Below, piece after piece: positions 54,177 through 62,189 of a DNA stretch of 64,000 nt; position 1 is the stretch's first letter; each line of letters starts with the position of its first letter. Source of the stretch: Mycolicibacterium goodii. GTDB taxonomy: Bacteria > Actinomycetota > Actinomycetes > Mycobacteriales > Mycobacteriaceae. Under the pieces are notes generated by a model that searched no databases, had not been told where the DNA came from, and saw only the letters and a program-made list of their open reading frames with translations. The position numbers were made by a program, and so were the translations under genes. The stretch covers positions 2,046,001-2,110,000 of the forward strand of contig NZ_CP012150.1 in the NCBI RefSeq assembly GCF_001187505.1. Direction: 5' to 3'.

Positions 54177-55337
54177 ATGGATTTCGCTTTGAGTGCAGAA
54201 CAGAACGCTTACCGGAAAATGCTCCGTGACTTCGTGCAGCGCGAGATCGCTCCGGTAGCGCGGGACTGGGAGCACGCGGGCCGCTACCCCACGGAGATCG
54301 TTGACCAGATGAAGGCGATGGGCCTCTTCGGTCTTCTGGTTCCCGAAGAATACGGCGGGGCCGACGCGGACTTTGTCTCCTTCGCCCTCACCTTCGAGGA
54401 GATCGCGAGAGGGTGGATGGGTGTGGCCGGCACACTCGGCAGCCATTCGATTGCGTGTTGGCTGATCGCCCGTTACGGCACGGAGGAGCAGAAGCAGACT
54501 TTTCTGCCGGAGCTGGCCACCGGCCAACGGCGCAGCGGAATTGCATTGACAGAACCCCAGGCGGGCAGCGACTTACAAGGGATCAGGGCCACGGCCCGGC
54601 GTGAGGGCGACCATTATGTCGTCAATGGTGCCAAGACGTGGATCACCAACGCGCGCTATGCCAATCCACTGCCAACGCTGGTGAAGACGGACCCCACGAC
54701 CACCCCGGCACACAAGGGGATGAGTGTCCTGCTCATCGACGCAGATCTTCCCGGGTTCACCGTCTCACGAGACATACCCAAAGTGGGCTACAAGGGTACC
54801 GAATCCTGCGAAGTGATCCTCGACAATGTGAAGGTACCTGTCAGTTGCCTACTCGGCGGGACCGAAGGGCGAGGTTTGCAGCAGGTCCTCTCAGCGCTGG
54901 AGACGGGCCGCATCAATGTCGCGGCCCGCGCACTCGGCGTGGCCCAGGCGTCCTACGACAAGGCGATCGCGTACAGCAAGGAGCGGGAAGCATTCGGCAG
55001 GCCCATCTCGGATTTCCAGGCCATCCAGTTGAAGCTGGCCGACATGGCCACAGCGGTGCAGGCGGCGCGGTTGCTCACCTACTGGGCTGCAAGCAAACTC
55101 GACCGAGGTGAGCGCGCCGATCTGGAATCCAGCATGGCGAAGCTCTTCGCGTCGGAGGTCGCGTTGAAAGCAAGTTTGGAGTCGATGCGCGTGCATGGGG
55201 GGTACGGATACTCCAGTGAGTTCGAAGTGGAGCGCTACTACCGCGATGCACCGTTGATGGCCATCGGTGAGGGAACCAGCGACATCCTTCGCACGGTGAT
55301 CGCGAAGAGCCTGCTGTCCGGCGCGGAGGTGAACTAG
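54177..55337 (+). CDS. Acyl-CoA dehydrogenase (homomeric type)
   Basis: A 386-residue complete acyl-CoA dehydrogenase. FAD and substrate motifs are GIALTEPQAGSDLQGI and VNGAKTWITNARYANP; the C-terminal RVHGGYGYSSEFEVERYYRDA is followed by IGEGTSDILR, where the catalytic Glu of short/medium-chain ACADs is present. All features needed for a homotetramer are there, unlike the split pair at 45267/46451. ATAGGA supports the ATG at 54177. It likely dehydrogenates a smaller, downstream acyl-CoA. Confidence 0.9.
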   Translation: MDFALSAEQNAYRKMLRDFVQREIAPVARDWEHAGRYPTEIVDQMKAMGLFGLLVPEEYGGADADFVSFALTFEEIARGWMGVAGTLGSHSIACWLIARYGTEEQKQTFLPELATGQRRSGIALTEPQAGSDLQGIRATARREGDHYVVNGAKTWITNARYANPLPTLVKTDPTTTPAHKGMSVLLIDADLPGFTVSRDIPKVGYKGTESCEVILDNVKVPVSCLLGGTEGRGLQQVLSALETGRINVAARALGVAQASYDKAIAYSKEREAFGRPISDFQAIQLKLADMATAVQAARLLTYWAASKLDRGERADLESSMAKLFASEVALKASLESMRVHGGYGYSSEFEVERYYRDAPLMAIGEGTSDILRTVIAKSLLSGAEVN

Positions 55338-55339
55338 CC

Positions 55340-56089
55340 ATGGGTGACCTGCTCGACGCTCGGCGCATCGGTGTGGTTGTGCCGAGCGTGAATACAGTGA
55401 TCGAAGGCTGGTATCCCTATGTCGTTCCAGCCGGGGTTCGTGTCCACGTCAATCGCATGCTCATCGGCCAGACGGTCACGGCGGCGTCTCTGGAGGAGAT
55501 GGACAGCCATGGGATGGAGGCGGCAGCGGCCCTTGCCACCTGTCGCCCCGAGGTTGTCGTGTACGGCTGCACGGCGTCGAGTCTTGTCGGGGGGCGGGAA
55601 TACGACCTGCACCTGTTGGACGCGCTACGCCAAGCCACCGGAGTCACCTCACTCACCACGACGGAAAGCGTGCTACGGGCACTCGATCACCTAGGCGTGA
55701 CGACTCTGGCCGTCGCGTCGCCTTACACAGACGAACTCGGTCGCAAGGAGGTTGAGTTCTTCTGCGCCACAGGTCATCCGGTTCTTGGCGATGCGCATCT
55801 TGGGATCTCGGGTGGGTTCGAACTCGCGTCTCCGTCGGACGCGGACATCCTGGCAGTCGCCCGGCGGGCGTGGCGTAACGCCGGTGGCGGCGCCGATGCG
55901 CTCTTCATCGGCTGCATGAATCTCAATTCGCACCGGGTCCTCGACGCCTTGGAGGCGGAGCTGGGTGTTCCGGTCGTGAGCGCCACGCAGGCCAGCCTGT
56001 GGGCCGCGTTGCGGGCCATCGATGTACCGGACGTGCTCAAGGGTTATGGCACCCTTCTGGCCGACAGTCGTCGTGTGCGGGGAAGCTGA
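55340..56089 (+). CDS. Asp/Glu racemase superfamily protein (maleate isomerase/arylmalonate decarboxylase type)
   Basis: A 249-residue protein with two cysteine motifs, VVVYGCTASS and LFIGCMNLNS, the paired active-site cysteines of maleate cis-trans isomerase and related Asp/Glu/hydantoin racemases; the opening RIGVVVPSVNTVIEGWYP is typical of maleate isomerases. It starts two bases after the ACAD stop. In a degradation operon it may isomerise or decarboxylate a dicarboxylic intermediate. It is the last gene of the 45-56 kb operon and is convergent with the RibB-like fusion gene. Confidence 0.85.
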   Translation: MGDLLDARRIGVVVPSVNTVIEGWYPYVVPAGVRVHVNRMLIGQTVTAASLEEMDSHGMEAAAALATCRPEVVVYGCTASSLVGGREYDLHLLDALRQATGVTSLTTTESVLRALDHLGVTTLAVASPYTDELGRKEVEFFCATGHPVLGDAHLGISGGFELASPSDADILAVARRAWRNAGGGADALFIGCMNLNSHRVLDALEAELGVPVVSATQASLWAALRAIDVPDVLKGYGTLLADSRRVRGS

Positions 56090-56125
56090 TCGGGCCGATC
56101 TCTGCATTGTCTGTGCGGAACCCAC

Positions 56126-57643
56126 TCACCGCGATGACTCGGTGGAGTGCGAACCGCCGGTGGTGAGCAGGCGTGTACGACGCACATCGTCTTGGAGTGC
56201 AGCGATCAGATCTTCCTTCGAGGCGAAGGTTTCCTGACCCCTGATCCAGTGGTCGAGGTGCACGGTGATCTCGGCTTCGTAGAGATTCTCGTTGAAGTCG
56301 AGAAGATGTGCCTCAAGGAGCCGGGGCCCGATGTGACCGTAGAAGGTCGATCGACGTCCGATCGACACAGCGGCGGGAATTGTTCTCCCATCGGGCAATA
56401 TGCACCGGCCTGCCCATACTCCGTCGGCCAGAGCAGAGATCCGGCTGCCGTTGTCGAGTTCGAGATTGGCCGTGGCGAAGCCCAGTTCCCGACCGCGCTG
56501 ATCGCCATGAGCCACGATGCCGCGGAAGTATCTGTCCGGAGTCACCGTCTCATGTGCCAGGCCAAAGGACGAAGCCTCGCCGGACATCACAGTGGTGTGC
56601 ACACCGTGGCGCTTCAGATCGGCGTGGAGGCGGCTCGGAACATCGAGTAGCCGCGGGGTGGTGACGCCGAGCACCCGAATGATCTGGGCGAGATCGGATA
56701 CCCGGTTCAAGGCAGCATGACGTCGCTCGGCGCGTGGTCTGGTGAGTTCGTCGATGTCATTCGTGCGCCGCTCGACGATCACGACTCCGTCGCCGTATTC
56801 GGCGATACGACTGAACTGTTTGGGCAGGACCGCATCGGCGGTGCTGGGGTGGGGGGCGAAATCGTACTCCTGGTGGACATACAGGAGTGGCTTGTCCGCG
56901 GTGTCCGGGCTGCCGATGCAATAGGCGATGTAATCCAGGCCCGACACCTTGCTGCGGAAGCCCGAGGCGCGGACATCTCCGAACCGCCCGCATCGGGTGT
57001 CCACGAAGGTGGTCCGCAGATGCAGTTCGTTCATCCGCCGATACAGTGCGACATCGTCGGCGGAGACCCAGTTCAACTGGTGCTCGGCCGCAAAGGCCAC
57101 ACATTCAGTCGCATTACATATCCGGGTCGGGTCATCGGGAGAGACCAGTGCGGCGAAGGCACCGACATGGTGCAGGCCGGCGGCCCGGGTGAGGTCGCTG
57201 ATCACCTCGGCGGGGCCCTGGTGTGCCAGCACCCCGAAGTCATGTGCACGGCGTGGCACGACGTGACCCGGGCGGGTGAGCTGCATCGCGGTGGTCGAGG
57301 GCGTCGCCAACTGCTGGAGGGTGCGGGCCCGGTCGGACGCGGAGATGCCGGTGCCTATGCCATCCGATGCGTCCACAGCGACTGTGTAGTAGCCGCCTGC
57401 GGGGCTGGCGATGGTGCCGCCCATCGGCGAAAGGTCAAGTCGTTCACATTCTTTGCGTGTCACTGCCGCGCAGACGAAGCCGGAGCTGTGGCGGATGAGA
57501 AACGCCATGTTGGCGGGGGAGGCCTTCTCTGCGGCAAGGAGCAGGTATCCATCGGGGTCCCCCACTGCGCTGCCGATGAGGACGATGGGCCGTCCGGCGG
57601 CGAGATCTGACAGGGCCTGCTCTACGCGGGTCGGGCTTTCCAT
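56126..57643 (-). CDS. Fusion: degenerate RibB-like + RibA-like domains + riboflavin kinase
   Basis: A 505-residue protein with three flavin-biosynthesis folds in order. Residues 1-205 resemble DHBP synthase (RibB): RHSSGFVCAAVT (51-62), DGIGTGISASDRARTL (94-109) and RPGHVVPRRA (124-133), but the acidic metal loop (DDEDRENEGD in E. coli) is replaced by SAVGDPDGY and the GGHTEA histidine by QGPAEV. Residues 210-360 resemble GTP cyclohydrolase II (RibA) but lack all three zinc cysteines and the RGHEGRGIG loop. Residues 370-495 match riboflavin kinase: GRELGFATANL (384-394, T and N kept) and LLEAHLLDF with the catalytic Glu444. No FAD-synthetase domain is present. It probably makes FMN, or senses flavin; the first two domains look catalytically dead for their classical reactions. 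Confidence 0.82.
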   Translation of the reverse strand: MESPTRVEQALSDLAAGRPIVLIGSAVGDPDGYLLLAAEKASPANMAFLIRHSSGFVCAAVTRKECERLDLSPMGGTIASPAGGYYTVAVDASDGIGTGISASDRARTLQQLATPSTTAMQLTRPGHVVPRRAHDFGVLAHQGPAEVISDLTRAAGLHHVGAFAALVSPDDPTRICNATECVAFAAEHQLNWVSADDVALYRRMNELHLRTTFVDTRCGRFGDVRASGFRSKVSGLDYIAYCIGSPDTADKPLLYVHQEYDFAPHPSTADAVLPKQFSRIAEYGDGVVIVERRTNDIDELTRPRAERRHAALNRVSDLAQIIRVLGVTTPRLLDVPSRLHADLKRHGVHTTVMSGEASSFGLAHETVTPDRYFRGIVAHGDQRGRELGFATANLELDNGSRISALADGVWAGRCILPDGRTIPAAVSIGRRSTFYGHIGPRLLEAHLLDFNENLYEAEITVHLDHWIRGQETFASKEDLIAALQDDVRRTRLLTTGGSHSTESSR

Positions 57644-57760
57644 GGTGAAGTGTCCTTCTGCAGCAGTTCGTGCTCGGGGCCTGCGTATCTACCGGGTCCG
57701 GTGACGGTGCGGCTGGGCGGACGGGCTGGCGAGCTCGGCACGTTTCTGACATTAAGGCTT

Positions 57761-57776
57761 ATTCGGCACAGCGAAT
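57761..57776. promoter_or_regulatory. ATTCG-N6-CGAAT palindrome (extended arms)
   Basis: ATTCGGCACAGCGAAT, with arms extending to seven bases (TTATTCG and CGAATAA, 57759-57778). It abuts a minus-strand TTGACA element, so a bound regulator could block transcription of the fusion gene. Confidence 0.6.
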
Positions 57777-57893
57777 AATGTCAATAGGCTTTCTTAGCGG
57801 GATCAAGCTGGCGTTACCCGCACTTGAGCGCCAATTACTGGCTGACTATGGACTCATCCAGCGCGGTCTGGTTATAGTGAGTCCGGGAAAGCT

Positions 57894-57909
57894 TTTCGCT
57901 ATACCGAAC
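57894..57909. promoter_or_regulatory. TTCG-N6-CGAA palindrome
   Basis: TTTCGCTATACCGAAC, core TTCG/CGAA perfect with outer mismatches. It lies 217 bp before the hydratase start at 58126. Confidence 0.45.
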
Positions 57910-58125
57910 AACGTGTTCGACCTCGAGTCACAGCGTTCACTGATGCCGGGTTGGCGCACAGAGCAGCCCGCCGCAACAGCCGGACGACGCGCGGTACGCG
58001 GGCGGTGACGACTGTGCATGACCACCGGGACAGCGGCGCCAGGCCGCGGTCCAGTGCACCACCACCAATGCACCACTTGTGGATGGCAATCCGCGGGAGT
58101 GGCTGCCTATAGAGAGGAGACCTGG

Positions 58126-59256
58126 ATGGCCGGGGACAAACAATTCAGCGTGTTGAGTGACGAGGCGCTCGATGAACTTCGAGGGTTCATCGGCAAGGAG
58201 GTGCGGCGAGGCCGCCCATATGTCGAGCTGTTGTCGTCGGACGCCATCCGCCATTTTGCCTACGGCATCGGTGACCGAAATCCGCTGTGGAACGATCCCG
58301 AATACGCCGCGGGGACTGCGCACGGCATGCAGCTGGCTCCGCCGACGGCGCTCTATGCGACCGATCGCATTCTTTCGGGGTATGTCACCGGTCTTTCCGG
58401 TGTGCACGCGATGTTCGCCGGCACCGAGTTCAAGTACGAGCGGCCGATCAGGGTCAACGACCGCATCCGGGCCGTGGCCAAACTCAAGGATCTGATCGAG
58501 CGACCCAGCAAGTTCGCCGGAAGGTCTGTGCAGCAGATCTATGCGGTCGAACTCTTCGATCAGGAAGACAAGCTCGTCGCCACGGCGGAATCATATTGTT
58601 TCCGCACGGAGCGGGACGCCGCCCGCGAGTTGTCCAAGTACGAGGCACCGGCGCCGGTCACCTGGACTCCCGAGCAGATCGCCGACATCGCACAGCAGTA
58701 CAAGGATCAGGATGCACGTCGCCGGGGTGCTCTTCCTCGTTACATCGAAGATGTCCACGAGGGTGATGTGCTGCCGCAGTTGATCAAAGGCCCGTACACC
58801 GCCACCACGGCGATCGCCTTCCTGCTCGGATGGGGCGGCCTCTATGTCCGAGCGCACGGCGACGCCTTCGACCTCTACGAGCGCCACCCGGGCCTCGGGA
58901 TCCTCAACGATTGGGGCGTCCCCGAGCCACCCGAACGCGTGCACTGGGATCCTGTTCTCGCGGCGAATGTCGGCGTGCCAGGCGCATACGACTACGGCCC
59001 CGAGCGGGTGTCATGGATGGGTCACCTCGTCACGGACTGGATGGGAGACGACGGATTCCTCTCCAGATTGCGAGTTGAAGTACGACGCCACAACCTCATC
59101 GGCGAATTGGTCACGTGCAAGGGCATCGTCAAGTCCGTGGACCGCGAGCGCCGGACGGCCCACCTCGAACTGCACGCTCACAACCAAGACGGCGAGGAGT
59201 CGGCGCGCGGAGAGGCCGAGGTGGTCCTCCTGACGAAGGACGCCGTTTCCTCATGA
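58126..59256 (+). CDS. Double hot-dog MaoC-like dehydratase
   Basis: A 376-residue protein with two hot-dog domains. The N-terminal half (IRHFAYGIGDRNPLWNDPEYA) is of the MaoC N-terminal type with Trp where catalytic R-hydratases have the NPIH histidine; the second half begins near residue 205 (YIEDVHEGDVLPQLIKGP) and includes HLVTDWMGDDGFLSRLRVE. Such two-domain MaoC proteins hydrate bulky or long enoyl-CoAs. The ATG at 58126 has a strong GAGAGGAGA site. It opens the four-gene operon to 63334. Confidence 0.82.
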   Translation: MAGDKQFSVLSDEALDELRGFIGKEVRRGRPYVELLSSDAIRHFAYGIGDRNPLWNDPEYAAGTAHGMQLAPPTALYATDRILSGYVTGLSGVHAMFAGTEFKYERPIRVNDRIRAVAKLKDLIERPSKFAGRSVQQIYAVELFDQEDKLVATAESYCFRTERDAARELSKYEAPAPVTWTPEQIADIAQQYKDQDARRRGALPRYIEDVHEGDVLPQLIKGPYTATTAIAFLLGWGGLYVRAHGDAFDLYERHPGLGILNDWGVPEPPERVHWDPVLAANVGVPGAYDYGPERVSWMGHLVTDWMGDDGFLSRLRVEVRRHNLIGELVTCKGIVKSVDRERRTAHLELHAHNQDGEESARGEAEVVLLTKDAVSS

Positions 59257-60839
59257 CCGCCCTCTCATCCGAACTGACGTCGGCGCCCCCACCACCGTCC
59301 TACCGCGATGCGGTCGAACAGTTCTCCTGGGACGCGCTCTGGGACCTGTTCGAGGGAACCAGGGACAGGCTGAACATCGCCTACGAATGCCTGGACCGTC
59401 ACCGCGGGCTCGGTGCGGCAGTCCGCCTTCGGCGATCGGACGGAAACCACGAGACGCTCACCTTCGACCAACTGGCGGACCAGTCCGCCAGAGTTGCCCA
59501 TCACCTGGAGAACATCGGCGTCGAGGCGGGTGAGGCGGTCGGAATCATGATCGAGCCTTCACTCGAGTTCTACGCGGCAGTGTTCGGCGCGATGAAACGC
59601 GGTGCCGTCGCGGTGCCGCTGTACACGCTTTTCGGGCCGGAAGCGCTCAAGGCGCGAATCGATGACTGTGGTGCGAGGGTACTGCTTGTGGGATCCGAAT
59701 TCGTGGATGCCACAGGATATCTTCATGATGTCAACGTCATTGAGCTCGGCGGTGGTTGGCTTGAGACGATCGCGGACCTGGACACCGACTACGAGGTCAC
59801 GACCAAACCCCATGACCTCGCGGTGCTCCAATACACCTCAGGGACCAGTCGGCTGCTACCCGAGGCGGTTCGGCATGATCACCGTTCGATTGTCACGCTG
59901 ACACTGGCGGGACAGTACGGAGTCGGCCTGCGCCGCGGAGATCGCTTCTTCTGTCCCTCATCGCCGGCATGGGGACACGGATTGTGGCACGGAACGATCG
60001 CTCCACTGAGCCTCGGCATCAGTACCGGTGCCTACGCCGGCAGGTTCGACCCCGCGGAATTGGCGCACACTCTGGGGCACTTCGGGATCACCAACCTGGC
60101 CGCAGCCGGTACGGTGTACCGGATGCTGGCGGGCAAAGACCTGCTGAATCACCTTCCGCGACTGGAGAAAGCGTCCTACACGGGCGAGGCGTTGAGTCGG
60201 GAGACCCTCGAGTCGTTGGAGGCGCACCTGGGGACACCGGTGTGCGGCATGTACGGCACCACGGAGACGGGCGTCATCCTGGCCAACTTCCCGGGTTTCG
60301 ACGATTACGCCGTCCGACCCGGCGCACTGGGAAAGGCCGTCCCGGGGTGGGAGGTGGCCGTCATCGACGATGCGGGCAATCCCGTTGCCGATGGCGTCGT
60401 CGGAGAGATCGCGGTCCGGCGCCGGGGCGAATGGTTCCGGTCCAAGGACCTCGGGCAACGCGACGCCGACGGCTACTTCTGGTACCTCGGGCGAGCCGAT
60501 GATGTCATCATCTCGTCCGGGTGGACCATCAGCCCGCTCGAGGTGGAGAACGCGCTTTGCCTGCACCCGGACGTCATGGCCGCAGCCGTCGTCGGTGTAC
60601 CCGACAAGTTGCGCGGTCAGGCTTTGAAGGCCTTCGTGGTCAGCACGCGCAACGACGCCGACATGGTCTCCGAGCTCCAGGACATGGTCAAGACTCAACT
60701 GAGTGCCCACGAATATCCGCGGCACATCGAGTTCATCGCCGAACTGCCGACCACCGTCAACGGGAAGATCAACCGGCGCGCGCTCCGTGTCCAGCAGGAC
60801 GATTCGGCGAATAGCCCTCGGTCGTCCGAGTGGGCGTGA
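59253..60839 (+). CDS. Acyl-CoA synthetase (acetyl-CoA synthetase-like, AMP-forming)
   Basis: A 528-residue ANL-superfamily ligase with overall ACS-like layout: N-terminal FSWDALWDLFEG, adenine motif MYGTTETG, hinge LGQRDADGYFWYLGRADDVIISSG and C-terminal catalytic Lys in TTVNGKINRR. The P-loop is unusual: YTSGTSRLLPEAVRHDHRS instead of TSGTTGxPKG, lacking the conserved Gly and Lys. The ATG overlaps the MaoC stop. It activates another carboxylate of the pathway; the variant P-loop is seen in a subgroup, so activity is likely but not certain. Confidence 0.85.
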   Translation: MTALSSELTSAPPPPSYRDAVEQFSWDALWDLFEGTRDRLNIAYECLDRHRGLGAAVRLRRSDGNHETLTFDQLADQSARVAHHLENIGVEAGEAVGIMIEPSLEFYAAVFGAMKRGAVAVPLYTLFGPEALKARIDDCGARVLLVGSEFVDATGYLHDVNVIELGGGWLETIADLDTDYEVTTKPHDLAVLQYTSGTSRLLPEAVRHDHRSIVTLTLAGQYGVGLRRGDRFFCPSSPAWGHGLWHGTIAPLSLGISTGAYAGRFDPAELAHTLGHFGITNLAAAGTVYRMLAGKDLLNHLPRLEKASYTGEALSRETLESLEAHLGTPVCGMYGTTETGVILANFPGFDDYAVRPGALGKAVPGWEVAVIDDAGNPVADGVVGEIAVRRRGEWFRSKDLGQRDADGYFWYLGRADDVIISSGWTISPLEVENALCLHPDVMAAAVVGVPDKLRGQALKAFVVSTRNDADMVSELQDMVKTQLSAHEYPRHIEFIAELPTTVNGKINRRALRVQQDDSANSPRSSEWA

Positions 60840-60845
60840 TCGGCG

Positions 60846-62189
60846 ATGGTTGAACTCGGTCAGCAATCACAACCGAACCACACGGGCGCTGGGCCGTTGC
60901 GGGGGATTCGGGTTCTCGATCTGACCCATGTGCTCGCGGGCCCGCTCACCACCATGCTGCTGGGTGATCTGGGTGCCGAGGTCATCAAGGTGGAACGCCC
61001 CGGTGTCGGTGATGAGACCCGCGGTATTCCGCCCCGCCAGGCCGGCGAGAGTCACTACTATCTCAGCGTCAACCGAAACAAGAAGAGCATCGCCGTCGAC
61101 CTCAAGACCAAGAAGGGCCGGGATCTGGTCCTGCAGTTGATCGACAGTTCCGATGTGGTGGTCGAGAACTTTCGCCCAGGCGTCGCGGCCAAACTCGGCC
61201 TCGATGCCGACACGGTGAAACGACGCAACCCCGCAATCGTCTACTGCTCGATATCCGCATTCGGCCAGCGCGGGCCGTGGTCCACACGGTCCGCGTTCGA
61301 CATCGCGGTGCAGGCGATGAGTGGGGCGATGACGGTCTCGGGGGAGCCGGATTCACCCCCGGTGCGGGCGGCGATCCCGTTGGCAGATCTGGCTGCCGGT
61401 CTCTTCGCCGCGATCGGAGTCCTGGCGGCACTCGTGGAAGTCCGCAGCACGCGGGCCGGAAAGACCATCGACATCGCGATGCTCGATTCCACCGTCGGAC
61501 TGCTGGGTTATCTCGCGTCGTACTACCTCATGACGGGAGAAAGCCCCCAGCGCGTCGGCGGGGGGCATGTCAGCATCGTGCCGTACGGGGTCTACAAGGC
61601 TGCCGACGGGTACCTCGTCATCGCCACGCTGACCGAGTCCTTCTGGCCGAAGTTGTGCGGCGCCCTGGACCGGGCAGACCTGGCGGCCGATCCTGAACTC
61701 GCCACCAACGCACAACGATTGGGACGGCGCGCCGATGTCGACAGGGAGATCACCTCGACACTACGGACGCGAACGGTCGCCGAGTGGTGTCAGCGGCTGA
61801 CGGCGAACGATGTGCCGCATGCTCCTGTGCTCACGATCGCGCAGGCACTTGAGCACGAGCAAGTGGCCGACCGCGGCCTCATCCGCACCGTCGAGCATCC
61901 CGCTCTGGGATCGACACGCATCATGGGGCCGACGATCAGATTCGACGACGGTCCGCCTTTGCCGGCCGCACCGGCACCGGTCTTGGCGGCCGACACCGCA
62001 ACGGTGCTCGCCTCGGTCCTTGGATTGTCCGATCGCGAGATCACCGAACTCATCACCCAAGGCGTCATCGAAATTGCGATGCCTGCCGACGATTTCTCTC
62101 ACTCGCAGGGTGACACAGAAATCAGTGGAGATAGAGCGAACAGAAACGACAACCGTATGTCTGTGATGCAAGGGATGGAGAAAAAATGA
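60846..62189 (+). CDS. CaiB/BaiF family (class III) CoA-transferase (second)
   Basis: A 447-residue family III CoA-transferase: GIRVLDLTHVLAGPLTTMLLGDLGAEVIKVE (split), NRNKKSIAVDLKTKKGRD, PAIVYCSISAFG, and the region AAIPLADLAAGLFAAIGVL with the expected catalytic Asp. A long C-terminal tail of about 40 residues is polar. It starts six bases after the ligase stop and its stop overlaps the LLM start. Its role parallels the CoA-transferase at 49961. Confidence 0.9.
   Translation: MVELGQQSQPNHTGAGPLRGIRVLDLTHVLAGPLTTMLLGDLGAEVIKVERPGVGDETRGIPPRQAGESHYYLSVNRNKKSIAVDLKTKKGRDLVLQLIDSSDVVVENFRPGVAAKLGLDADTVKRRNPAIVYCSISAFGQRGPWSTRSAFDIAVQAMSGAMTVSGEPDSPPVRAAIPLADLAAGLFAAIGVLAALVEVRSTRAGKTIDIAMLDSTVGLLGYLASYYLMTGESPQRVGGGHVSIVPYGVYKAADGYLVIATLTESFWPKLCGALDRADLAADPELATNAQRLGRRADVDREITSTLRTRTVAEWCQRLTANDVPHAPVLTIAQALEHEQVADRGLIRTVEHPALGSTRIMGPTIRFDDGPPLPAAPAPVLAADTATVLASVLGLSDREITELITQGVIEIAMPADDFSHSQGDTEISGDRANRNDNRMSVMQGMEKK

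Larger units (their letters stand above)
57644..58125. promoter_or_regulatory. 482-bp divergent regulatory region with two palindromes
   Basis: Lies between the flavin-fusion gene and the hydratase operon. It holds two TTCG-N6-CGAA palindromes (57761 and 57894), a TTGACA hexamer on the minus strand at 57779-57784 directly adjoining the first palindrome, and a TATAGT at 57873-57878. Shine-Dalgarno GAGAGGAGA precedes the gene at 58126. No gene is supported. Confidence 0.5.

Noticed and set aside
56126-57643. Calling this gene a working RibBA (DHBP synthase/GTP cyclohydrolase II)
   Set aside because: Key metal-binding and zinc-binding residues for both reactions are missing; only the riboflavin-kinase part looks intact.
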